A stretch of 64,000 bases of DNA from Blepharisma japonicum. Its lineage: Eukaryota > Ciliophora > Heterotrichea > Heterotrichida > Blepharismidae. Of this stretch, positions 55,301 to 64,000 are shown piece by piece. Both the position numbers and the translations under genes were made by a program. The notes under the pieces were generated by a model. The model did no database searches. It was given only the letters and a program-made list of their open reading frames with translations, and had not been told where the DNA came from. The DNA is taken from contig CATKHK010000015.1 in the NCBI GenBank assembly GCA_949751835.1, forward strand, positions 434,001-498,000. The letters are read 5' to 3'. Within the stretch, counting starts at the first letter, position 1, and each line of letters opens with the position of its first letter.

Positions 55301-56972
55301 GATTAGTTCATGTAATTTATAATTTGCTTATAATAAATATTTAAAATATAAAATATTTCGCATGAGTCTCATCAATATAGAATTTAATTTTTTATTACTT
55401 TTGTATTATTAAAGTAAATTAATGCTCAATTAAATACTTGCTTTCGCAGAAATATCATTAAAACATTATTGAAATATTATAAAATAAAATCAAAGATAAA
55501 TAGCTTTAAAATCAGCAATATCTAATTCTCATTTTTCTTAGGATAAGCTCAATATTGTTTGCAATTTTCCTGGTTTTTTTAATTTTAGAAAATTTCAATG
55601 ACTAACTCAAATTTCCTTCCTAATAGGTTGGTTTAAAGAAAATAAGTAAGCAATTCAAAATATTGGTTCAAGTTTCTTTATAGCAATTGAACACTGATTT
55701 CTCCTTATCTAATAAACTTTAAGAGTTAATTTTAAAATTTGAGATTATTACATTAATCATTTAGATTAATTGAGAAGTCTTACAGTCAGCCTTTGAGGCA
55801 CAAATCAAAAATGCCAGTCACCCTTATTACGCCTTGTTTATGCATCATTCTTCCTATAATTGGCTTGCTCACTATTAAGAGTAAAATGAGTTGAGTCACA
55901 ATGCTGCCTGTGGATTGCCATCTATAAAATTCGAAAAATCAAATTGTTGGTAGGTTGAAAACCAATTGAAACTCAAAGCCTGGTATGCAATTTCCAGTAT
56001 TGTGCTGGAAAAATTGCACAATTGAACTAGTTGGTACCCTAGGCAGTGCTGGGCTTCATTTCTACTTCATGTTACTTTTTCCATGAGAAAAATGTTATAT
56101 ACAGAGTTAAGAAATTCGTTGACTCATTATTATATTTAATGTATGATTTTAATAAGCTTAAATTTTTATTTTATGATATTAATCAGGATTTCTTTAAGTT
56201 TATTGAATTTTTAGCAATTTATAATTAAAATATGTTTAGGCCAATACTTCAATAAAATTCTTTTATTTCTATTCACTTATCTATTTCTAAAATAATAAAT
56301 AATTAAAATGCACTATTTTTTTTTGACCTTTTGATTATACAGCTTCTTCCATTTTTGATAGTGATTTTCTCATATACCTTAAGAATAATGATAATGTTTT
56401 AGCAGACATCTAAAGCTGAATTTATTTTTATTCATTGTGCGGCTGTACTGTAATTGCGTTGAACTTACTCATCTTAAGTGTAATTTATAATTTTTTCAAA
56501 AAAATTCTCCAAGGTTTTATTCGCTAATTTTTTAAGATATTGTTGTAAGGATTTATAATATCTATATTTTAGTCTCTCAAAATTTCTTATTATTGAAAAT
56601 ATTTATAAAACTTAATTTCATCAAATCAGCATTTTAAAGCCCTGAAAATTTTTTTAGAGGTTTCAATGACTTTATTTTGGTTTGCTAAACGCTAAGCTGT
56701 TATAAAATTATATGTTTGCACTATAAATATTAAAAATTAATTATATTCTAGATTTTTAGCATCAATAGTAATTCAAATGCTAATGCAAACTATAGGCTAA
56801 AATGCTTGAAAATTCTACTATCATGCTTAGTAAATACAAAATAGAATAATAAAAGCCAGTAAATATGTTTTAAAATCGCTAATCCATGCTAAACCTTAAA
56901 ACCAAACTTTGCCCTTTTTACAAGTATCCGTTTCACCATTTTCTAATTTTTACTTCGCAGAAAATTTAAATT
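55301..56972. other. Intergenic, 1.67 kb, with a compositional island
   Basis: Longest spacer of the window. Mostly AT-rich, except a more GC-balanced block at 55780-56061 listed separately. No conventional gene recognised. Confidence 0.6.
55780..56061 (-). other. Unidentified 282-bp island: ncRNA, repeat or relic
   Basis: The block is clearly less AT-rich than its surroundings. On the minus strand one frame is open for 94 codons (55780-56061) but without an upstream ATG, and a second frame is open for 69 codons from an ATG (55875-56084). Two overlapping open frames argue for a conserved nucleotide sequence rather than a single protein. It also holds a strong hairpin (55986-55997 with 56005-56018; arms TGCAATTT+CCAG and CTGG+AAATTGCA, 7-nt loop, AA bulge). 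Could be a structured RNA, a dispersed element or a coding relic. Confidence 0.4.
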
Positions 56973-57494
56973 ATGAGCTTCATCGACAGGCTAAATTTGA
57001 CTCAATCAGTGTGGTTTTGCTGCATATATCCTAACTGCAGCAACCACTATAACACAAAGTTCAATCTGAAGCAACATATCGAAAATGTTCACCTAAAACT
57101 CAAGAAATATCAGTGCAAATACTGCCAAAAGCTGCTTATTAGCAAGCAAAACCTTAAGGAACACTTAAATATTCATACCGAATCCACACCTTTTAAATGT
57201 AAGATTTGTGAAAAATCTTTTAGGCAAGCGAGTCAACTTTCACTTCACAAGCGAACCCACTCAGAGAATGATATAATAGCAATAAATCAAGAACAAACTA
57301 AAAAGAGAAATAAGCAAGCAAAAGACTTCTATACCCCCGATGTATCGAAGTTAGAGAGCAACTTTGTGATGACTCCTGTGCTACTAAACCTGCCTCTAAT
57401 CAGAGATAGGAAGGAGTTTGGGCAAAGATTGCCAGCTTTCACATCTATTAGTAGAAAATCAAATCCATATATAATTAAAAACAAACTTCACTAA
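56973..57494 (+). CDS. C2H2 zinc-finger protein, 173 aa
   Basis: Three C2H2 fingers: CCIYPNCSNHYNTKFNLKQH..H, CKYCQKLLISKQNLKEHLNIH and CKICEKSFRQASQLSLHKRTH, joined by partly TGEKP-like linkers (TESTPFK). The basic region after the fingers (KKRNKQAK) may be a nuclear signal. Probably DNA-binding; target unknown. No TGA needed. Confidence 0.88.
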   Translation: MSFIDRLNLTQSVWFCCIYPNCSNHYNTKFNLKQHIENVHLKLKKYQCKYCQKLLISKQNLKEHLNIHTESTPFKCKICEKSFRQASQLSLHKRTHSENDIIAINQEQTKKRNKQAKDFYTPDVSKLESNFVMTPVLLNLPLIRDRKEFGQRLPAFTSISRKSNPYIIKNKLH

Positions 57495-58239
57495 GTAAAG
57501 TTAATAATAATTATTATTTTAATCCTTTAATAAAATGGCAGCCTAGTGACTATAATTATCTCTTAAAAGATGGAGAAGGTGTTAATAATGGCTGAGCATA
57601 AAAATTAATTACTCTATCAATTAAAAGAGAAGAAAACTTATCTATTACTTTAATAAATTTCATTCTTTAATTAACGGGAAAAAATCACTATAGTTTTTTG
57701 TAAATTTTATTAAAGCTGATAAGCTTTAGAATTTCTTTTAGCACTTTTAAATAAAACATATATACAATATTTTTTTCTTTTTTGCTCTTCAAAGCTTATC
57801 CAAGACTAATCATTGAGTAAAATAAATAAAAATATATTTTGAAATAATATTGTGTATCTATGTCTACTATGATTTTAAAAAGTTAAAAAATAATTTCTTG
57901 GTTAAAATTTTATAATAATATTTATTAAAGCTTTTTATTGAAGCTCATTTTATTGAAGATCTTTAATTCTTAATCTTAATTGCTAATTACTCAAGTATTT
58001 AATACGATGCAGATTTCAATTGGGTTCAAATAAAATAATATTTTCAGTGATTTCAAGTCAATAATCCTATTATAGAAGGAAATTAAAGAATTTGTAAATT
58101 TTATTAAAAGAATAGTTTAATTTTGACTCGAGAATTTTAACTCTTCTCTGCAGTCATTTTCAAAAAGCTCTAAGCTGGGTGCATTTAAAATCTTAAAATC
58201 AATGATATCCCATATCCAGTTAAAATAATCATTTTTAAA
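57495..58239. other. Intergenic, AT-rich, about 745 bp
   Basis: Between two plus-strand genes. AT-rich throughout; no open frame, RNA gene or repeat recognised. Confidence 0.5.
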
Positions 58240-59412
58240 ATGATTAAATATGCCTTACTAGGAAGTGCAGCGTGATTATTTTATCCAATTGCGGATAATA
58301 AAATTAAACTTTATTATGTTGAGACCCCTCAGAATAAACAACTCATTGAATCTATTCCAACTCTAGCAAAAGGTTCATTTTTCCCAACTATTTGAATTCC
58401 TGGAGGATTCTTGCAAGCTCTTTTAGGCTCAGGAAGAACAAGGATGAAACATGATGTAAAATTTACAGAAAGCGTCCTTTACCAAAGAGAGTTAATTACT
58501 TTAGAAGATGGAGGAACATATTCAGTTGATTGAGCAATGGGAAATGAAAAGCCAGACAATAATAAAATTTTACTAATTGTTCCTGGGCTCACTGGAGGAA
58601 GTGAAGCTCCTTATATTAAAAATCCTGTGAAGATTGCACAAGATAAAGGCTATAGAGTTGGAGTTGTTCATGGAAGAGGCATATGTGGCACCCCATTAAC
58701 CACTTTAAGACCAAATTTGCTTGGCGATTCAAAAGACTTGGGATTTGCCATTCAGCATATACACAAAAAATACCCTGATGCACCAATAGTTGCATTGGGA
58801 ACTTCAATGGGTGGAAACTTAGTCCTAAAATATGCAGGAGAGTCTGGGAACGATTGCTTATTAAAGGGAATTTCAGTAATTTCAACACCATTTGATATAA
58901 CAATATGTGCCAGATATCTAAGAAAAAATTGGCCGAAATCAAGAATAGCAGATATGTATTTAACAAAAAGTATCCGAAATATGATAACTAGGCATGAAGA
59001 TTTCTATGAAGCTTGGGAGAAAGACTTCGGAGTTAGCATGGATACTGCAATTAAAGTGGAAAGGAGTTTTGATTTTGATTTGCATTTCACTTGCAAAGTT
59101 TTAGGACACGATGATCCTGAAGATTATTACGCATATTCAAGCTGTATTTCATATTTACATAAAATCAAAGTTCCAGTTTTTGCATTGAGCTCTATAAATG
59201 ATCCTGTAGTAACGAGTAAATGCATTCCATATGATGAATTTAAATCAAATCCTAATTTGATTTTAGCAGTCACTAGAACTGGAGGGCATATCGGCTGGTT
59301 TACAGGGCAATTTAAAGCAGAAAGATGATATGCCTATCCTACTCTAGAATTTTTAGATAAAGCTATAGAGAACCCTCTTAATAAACTATCAATTTCATTA
59401 CAAAATAACTAA
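58240..59412 (+). CDS. ABHD1/2/3-type alpha/beta hydrolase
   Basis: 390 residues from ATG 58240, with TGA Trp codons in SAAW, TIWIPGG, VDWAMG and ERWYAYP. N-terminal hydrophobic start (MIKYALLGSAAWLFYP) suggests a membrane anchor. Motifs: PGLTGGSEAPY (oxyanion area), HGRGICGTPL, nucleophile elbow GTSMGGN, acid NDPVV and final HIGW (His). The family (yeast EHT1/EEB1, animal ABHD3) acts as acyltransferase/esterase or phospholipase on lipids. Without TGA=Trp only the middle part is seen. Confidence 0.9.
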
Positions 59413-59524
59413 CAAATCATCTAGCTTTTTCATATAATAATTACTTCAAATATATTTTATCAAATTCTGGTCTAATCTGACAAGTTTTTACTATAAATAG
59501 AAGCCAACCTCTTCTGTTTAACAA

Positions 59525-60703
59525 ATGGCAGACTCAGCAATAAAAAGCGAAGAAGAAAAGAAAGAATATTTCGATACCCCAGAAGAGCTTGAAGCAAAAA
59601 TAGAACAATTAGCGTTATGGGTGCGTGAAGCATCTCACTTTATAGCTTTTACTGGAGCTGGAATATCCACATCAGCAGGAATTCCTGATTTTAGAAGCGG
59701 TTACAACACAGTACTGCAAACAGGACCTGGAGCCTGGGAAAAGAAAGCTCAAGGCAAGAAAACCAAAAAAACTCATCATGTAGCTTCAACAAAAGCTGTT
59801 CCTACACAAACTCATATGTCTTTTGTCAAACTTATGGAAGTCGGCCTACTTAAGCATTTAGTAAGCCAGAACACTGATGGTCTCCACAGAAGAAGCGGCA
59901 TCCCAACAGATAAATTGTCAGAACTCCATGGAAATACAAATCTGGAAGTCTGTACAACTTGTAAAAAAGAATATATGAGAGATTTCCGAGTCAGAACTGC
60001 TCAGCATGTCCATGAGCATCTTACTGGAAGAAGATGTGACAACCCTCAATGCAACGGGCAGCTGAAGGACACAATCATTAACTTTGGGGAAAATTTAGAT
60101 GAAGACATTATTGATTGTGGGTTTCGAAATGGAGCTGAAGCGGATTTGTGTCTAGCTATGGGATCAAGCCTAAGAGTAACCCCTGCAGCTGATATTCCAA
60201 AAAACGTAAGCAAGCATGGAAGGCTTGTGATTGTTAATCTTCAGAAAACTCCTTTAGATGGTCGAGCAGCTTTACAAATTCATGCTTTTTGTGACACTGT
60301 TATGCAATTGCTGATGGAAAAGCTTGGATTAGAAATTCCATCATTTAAATTAGTAAGAAGACTTAAAGTAACTAGAGGAAAAGAAGTAGTCAAAGGAAAC
60401 CTGAAAGACTTTTTGTATTTTCAAGGCGTTGACAGCAATAATGCTCCTTATACTCTGTTTCCTATGATTCAAGTCACAAAAGGAACGGATAAATCTGAAT
60501 TAAAAAAGGAGCCTATGAAATATTTCCAAGATAGGCTAAACGGGAATTATCAAATAAAAGTGAATTTCCAAGGGCATTATGACGAACCTCCTGTAGATAT
60601 TACATTAAATTCAGCTTCAATTAGAGAAGATTCTTATAAGCTATACGTTATGACTTTTGATCCAATAAGAAAATTATGGGAAAGTGTAAACGAAATAAAT
60701 TAA
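59525..60703 (+). CDS. SIRT6/SIRT7-type (class IV) sirtuin
   Basis: 392-residue NAD-dependent protein deacylase. Motifs: FTGAGISTSAGIPDFRSG, QNTDGLH, catalytic His in LHGN, and zinc Cys pairs CTTC and CDNPQC. GSSLRVTPAADIP is typical for class IV. A C-terminal extension of about 110 residues (LVRRLKVTRGKEVV) is not conserved. Nuclear chromatin or rDNA role by family. The TAA 60701-60703 overlaps the stop codon of the convergent Myb gene. Confidence 0.93.
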   Translation: MADSAIKSEEEKKEYFDTPEELEAKIEQLALWVREASHFIAFTGAGISTSAGIPDFRSGYNTVLQTGPGAWEKKAQGKKTKKTHHVASTKAVPTQTHMSFVKLMEVGLLKHLVSQNTDGLHRRSGIPTDKLSELHGNTNLEVCTTCKKEYMRDFRVRTAQHVHEHLTGRRCDNPQCNGQLKDTIINFGENLDEDIIDCGFRNGAEADLCLAMGSSLRVTPAADIPKNVSKHGRLVIVNLQKTPLDGRAALQIHAFCDTVMQLLMEKLGLEIPSFKLVRRLKVTRGKEVVKGNLKDFLYFQGVDSNNAPYTLFPMIQVTKGTDKSELKKEPMKYFQDRLNGNYQIKVNFQGHYDEPPVDITLNSASIREDSYKLYVMTFDPIRKLWESVNEIN

Positions 60704-61692
60704 TCAAAATATTTTGCTTTATAATAATCAACGATTGTATCAGCTTTGCCTTCATTTGTTTCTTCAAGTTTTTCGGCTGCATAAGCTGCTTCAAGTTTGT
60801 CAAGGACTTCTTCTATTGATAAGTTTAGCCTTCCAGAAATGGCTCTGAATAGAACATTTCATCTGAATCTGTTTTGGCTTGGGATTTTCCCGTTATTTAT
60901 TTTTGAAAAATCTATATCATTGCGATCTGCTGGGTTTTGTTTTCGGATACCTCGAATTAACCTTCTGTCTTCTTTTTCTGAAAAGTTTTCAGTACCCGTT
61001 ATCTTTCCATACAAAAATGGACCCCATTTGTGACGGCAGTCAACTGAAGATCTTGTCACTAATATTTCGCTGATTCTTTCCCAATTTATATCTTTTTTAG
61101 CAAGCTTGCCTTTAATTGGTTCAATATATTCTTGTAGCTGCCTTATAACTATATCTTCATTTGATACATCAAATTCTTTCAAATTTAAAGGTGTTAGCCC
61201 TGAGTCCTTAATCACCAAATTAACTAACTCCAAAATTTCTTCAGCGCTTCACGGTCCTTTTTTCCTATTGTCTTTATTTTTTGAACCCATTTGTTTCCAC
61301 TTATCTTTGCAGTTTAAAGCAGTTCTTTGAATCGCTTCACCGATTTCTTTTCATCTATTTCCGTTCCTTTCAACTAGTCTTATAAGTTCTTGTTCTTCCC
61401 ATAACTCTCATTTCCCTTTATAGTTGAGAGGGTTAAAATTACGCTTGCAAGCGTTGTGAACAGATTGGACACTTCGTTCAGGAAAATGCTTGGCAAGTTT
61501 GGTTCAAACTTTAGAGAATTCGTCAGGTGTTGTGTCTTCACAGATGCTTGAGAGCTGCTCTGGAGTAAGTTTGTGACGATGAGCATATCTGCATAATTCT
61601 TTGCGTAATTTGCTGAGTTCTTTGGTCGTTCACTTGCCTGTGGTTAATTTTGAGTTCTTTTTGTGGTCATTTCAACTTCTTTTCGAGTCCAT
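60700..61692 (-). CDS. Myb/SANT DNA-binding protein, REB1/TTF1-like, 330 aa
   Basis: ATG 61690-61692 (MDSKRSWNDHKK) to TAA 60700-60702, with many TGA Trp codons. Two or more Myb-type repeats: GKWELWEEQELIRLVERNG-NRWKEIGEAIQRT-CKDKWKQM and GPWSAEEILELVNLV-INWERISEILVTRS-CRHKW. A third helical segment precedes the C-terminus. Layout recalls REB1/TTF1/DMTF1 rDNA-binding factors. The standard code fragments this gene. Convergent with the sirtuin; the two stops share bases in TTAA. Confidence 0.87.
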
Positions 61693-61974
61693 ATTAATTT
61701 AAGAGTAAAAGTAGTTGGCAATTGTAAAATAAATATTTACCTTTTCAATATTAAACTACTCCGTTTAGTGCTGAGTTTTATAGTTAATTAATGTTTTAAA
61801 CTTAATATCAAGAAATAAGCCTTTGAAATATTAATATTACCAAATAAAAATCTGATAAGATGAAAAACTCAGATCACGCTTTAAAATCTTAATCTTAGTG
61901 CTTAGGTTTTTGATATTCTTTTATTCATTAGGTTGCATCATGTAGGCCATTTCTTAGTTCTTTATAAAAATTAA

Positions 61975-62355
61975 ATGGGAATACCTCCGCCGCATTGCAT
62001 ATGGAGAAGGATCGTGAAGAGCTACTTCAAAAAGACACTACCATCTACCTTGGACGAAACAGTAGCAGCAGGAGAAAAACTTCAGAAATCATGGGAAAAG
62101 TATGGAATGGATGCATATGAGTCAAGACTTGCAGAAGAAGAATACATGCAGGCTAAAGAAAAAGATATCATACTCCACAAATTCTTGAAGAACTTTAGCT
62201 ACAAAAAATATGTGAATGGATATTTGGTTCATGCTGGCACTAAGTATGACAATAGAGGACATGATAGATTAAAGACTCATTGGGTTCCTACCACTCCTAA
62301 GTTCAGATTAGAAGGCATTGAATTAGACAGCTGGAAAAAGAATAAGGTTCTTTAA
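61975..62355 (+). CDS. Unknown conserved-looking protein, 126 aa
   Basis: Frame from ATG 61975 (MGIPPPHCIWRRI) to TAA. Basic, aromatic-rich, with a helical middle (LAEEEYMQAKEKDIILHKFL) and a compact C-terminal part (RLKTHWVPTTPKFRLEGIELDSW). Features such as the basic N-terminus would fit a small mitochondrial subunit, but I recognise no family. No membrane segment. Confidence 0.7.
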   Translation: MGIPPPHCIWRRIVKSYFKKTLPSTLDETVAAGEKLQKSWEKYGMDAYESRLAEEEYMQAKEKDIILHKFLKNFSYKKYVNGYLVHAGTKYDNRGHDRLKTHWVPTTPKFRLEGIELDSWKKNKVL

Positions 62356-62678
62356 GATTTATTTGAGAATTATTTGATCAATTAAAAATAATAAGAGGGA
62401 TCCAATGCGATTCATAACGATTTATTTAAATTTGCTAAATACCCACAGTTCTTGGAATAAAATATAATTAATTAGATGCTTTAATAAAAAATTACTAATG
62501 ACACTATTATAAGAGAAAACATTTTTTAACACAAATAACAGTAATTCTTAAAAAATAATACGATATTTTCTTTTGAAATTTAGATGCAAGCAAGTTAGTC
62601 TTGATAAGTTCATGCTTATTTAATTTCTTAAATTAATTCTTATATTGTAGTCTACCTACCAAAATATGTATTAAAATA
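62356..62678. other. Intergenic, AT-rich, nothing seen
   Basis: About 320 bp between two convergent genes; no open frame or RNA recognised. Confidence 0.5.
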
Positions 62679-64000
62679 TTAATCATCTGATACCATGAGT
62701 TGATGCTTCATCAACAAATTCTCGCTTTCCAGAAGCCTGATCCTAGAAGTTTGTTTTTGTAACTCTTTCTCCTTAATTGCGCTTTCTGAAGTAGTTGCAA
62801 GCAAATCATTTTGAAGCTTGCTTATAAGCGAGATTACTTCATCTCCAATGTCAAATTCATTAGTGGACTCCGATACAAATGGAGCTAGTTTTGATACGAT
62901 TTCTTTGAATTCTTTGGCTTGGCTTTCAATTGCTGTGACACTGCTTAAAGTTGAGTTCAAGCTTTCTGAGCCACTTTGTTCTTTTGCTTCAATTTCGTGC
63001 TTTAATAAATCATATCTTTTTTGAATTGCATCTAACTTATCTGTTTTTTTCCTTAATTCTTCTCTTAAACTATAGTTTTGCTCTTTCAGTTTATTACTTT
63101 CTTCTTTCATTCTTTCATGAAGTTTGATTTTCTGATTTAAATTGTTATGACCTACAAGTTTTGCCAGCTCTTTAGACAAGTTTGCAACCTCAGCCTTTAA
63201 TCTTTCATTATCTTTAAGTAAAGACTCCAGCTGAGATTGATAGCTTTCATTTTCCTCAGTCAAAATGATTTCTCTTTTCTGTAGATTTTTTAAATCATAT
63301 ATCATATTTTCTTTATTTTGAAGTGATAACTTCAGCTCTTCGTTGAGTCTTTTGTTTTTATCATGGACTTGATCTATTTTATTTCTCAAATCTTCAAGTT
63401 CTTCTTTTATTTCTGCTGAATGATTAAAAGATAAGCTTTCAATTTCTTTGTTTAATGCTGATATTTGTCCAAATTGTTCAAGAATAGTCTTTTTAGCTTC
63501 AGCTAAGGAGGTTTTGATTTGAATATTTTCAGAGCTGAGGTTTTCAAGCTGAACTCTTGTGCTTTTCAATTCTTCTTCATAATAATTCTTCGCTTTCATA
63601 AAATCTTTTTCAATTGAAGAAAAATCTTGCTTCATATCTTGATACTGAGCATTTTCTTTCTTTAGATCTTCTATTTCTTGATTCTGTTTTGACATTTCCA
63701 AACTAAGGCTTTCAAGCTTTGCTTTAGAGCTGTTTAGCTCTTCTTCATATGATAGCTTTACTTTCATAAAATCGCTTTCCCTGATCCCAAACTCCTGTTT
63801 CATATTTTTATATTCTGCGTTTTCTCTCTTTAATTCCATTATTTCTTGATTCTGTTTTTCTATTTCACAGCTAAGGCCTTCAACCTTTGTTTTTGCGCTG
63901 CTCAATTCTGCTTCATATGAATTTTTTACTTTCAAAAATTCTTCCTCTATTAAAGCAAACTCTTGTTTCATTTCTTTATACTGCGCATTTTCCTTCTCCA
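62679..64000 (-). CDS. Long coiled-coil protein with 56-residue repeats (N-terminus beyond window)
   Basis: Open from the right edge to TAA 62679-62681, 440 residues seen. Almost all is heptad-rich coiled coil. At the right edge, tandem repeats of 56 residues (eight heptads) run with the block ENAxYxxMKQEF...FMKVKxSYEEEL...KQNQEI. Two full units (63825-63992, 63657-63824) and part of a third are visible. The end (RLLESENLLMKHQLMVSDD) is not repeated. Structural or cytoskeletal/centrosomal role is likely but not shown. Confidence 0.85.
   Translation of the reverse strand, partial: EKENAQYKEMKQEFALIEEEFLKVKNSYEAELSSAKTKVEGLSCEIEKQNQEIMELKRENAEYKNMKQEFGIRESDFMKVKLSYEEELNSSKAKLESLSLEMSKQNQEIEDLKKENAQYQDMKQDFSSIEKDFMKAKNYYEEELKSTRVQLENLSSENIQIKTSLAEAKKTILEQFGQISALNKEIESLSFNHSAEIKEELEDLRNKIDQVHDKNKRLNEELKLSLQNKENMIYDLKNLQKREIILTEENESYQSQLESLLKDNERLKAEVANLSKELAKLVGHNNLNQKIKLHERMKEESNKLKEQNYSLREELRKKTDKLDAIQKRYDLLKHEIEAKEQSGSESLNSTLSSVTAIESQAKEFKEIVSKLAPFVSESTNEFDIGDEVISLISKLQNDLLATTSESAIKEKELQKQTSRIRLLESENLLMKHQLMVSDD
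63540..63992 (-). repeat. 168-bp tandem repeats in the coiled-coil gene
   Basis: Units of 168 bp (56 codons) at 63825-63992 and 63657-63824, and a decaying third from 63656. They keep the reading frame and the heptad phase (56 = 8 x 7). Confidence 0.8.

Noticed and set aside
56046-56228. 60-codon plus-strand frame
   Set aside because: Phe/Tyr/Leu-rich product of AT-rich DNA, partly overlapping the island; no sign of a protein family.
7953-62000. Interpretation of split frames as pseudogenes or frameshifts
   Set aside because: The breaks are all TGA at Trp positions or 15-nt introns; no true frameshift was needed for any gene.
1-64000. tRNA, rRNA, CRISPR array, transposon or telomere
   Set aside because: I looked for tRNA B-box-like motifs, regular short repeats, transposase-like motifs and terminal repeats and found none I could support.

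Overview
The window is nuclear (macronuclear-type) DNA of a ciliate, most likely a heterotrich close to Blepharisma. The evidence is internal. The DNA is AT-rich and gene-dense, with short spacers on both strands. Many genes of conserved families read through in-frame TGA exactly where the family has tryptophan (TRM61, protein kinases, Myb repeats, FEN1), while every gene whose end lies in the window stops at TAA or TAG. Four recognisable introns are all exactly 15 nt (GTA...AG). The protein set is eukaryotic and includes a ciliary protein, CDPK-type kinases, condensin and RPS18. TGA=Trp plus 15-nt introns is the pattern described for Blepharisma; the genus is inferred, not proven. Gene models here join open frames across TGA (read as Trp) and the 15-nt introns.

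Layout. 1-10.3 kb: SMC4 (C-terminus cut by the left edge), an EF-hand/PH/kinase protein of CDPK7 type, an unknown gene, MPP10 and TRM61. 10.4-20 kb: a very large Ubl/VWA/E2/U-box fusion, an unknown Ser-rich gene, a papain-like protease with a displaced active-site Cys, a zinc-knuckle DEAD-box helicase, a Cys-rich membrane protein, a SIAH-like RING protein and a Sel1 protein. 20-31.3 kb: small unknown genes, two CCT-motif genes flanking a PTEN-like gene, MsrA, a 4-TM protein, CFAP74 and LSM12. 31.3-39 kb: ankyrin-SAM protein, FEN1, RPS18, ArfGAP, PP2C and a CNNM/CBS protein. 39.7-44.8 kb: one 1702-residue gene with two successive CHAT-protease + STAND-NTPase modules, the second lacking its key residues. 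45-55.3 kb: coiled-coil proteins ending in CaaX boxes, a beta-propeller protein, a peroxisomal-type SDR, a 100-N gap with duplicated flanks, an R2R3-type Myb, a CDPK, a twin CX9C protein, an SCP-type phosphatase and an MGMT. 55.3-64 kb: an odd 280-bp island in an otherwise empty spacer, a C2H2 protein, an ABHD hydrolase, a SIRT6/7-type sirtuin, a Myb/REB1-like protein whose stop codon overlaps the sirtuin stop, a small unknown protein and a repetitive coiled-coil protein cut by the right edge.

There is no operon logic; neighbours are functionally mixed. Several spacers are extremely short (15, 16, 20, 23 and 26 bp), so promoters and UTRs must be tiny or overlapping. The most unusual items are the duplicated CHAT-STAND gene, the Ubl-VWA-E2-U-box fusion and the island at 55780-56061. 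I saw no tRNA, rRNA, CRISPR array, intact transposon or telomere.
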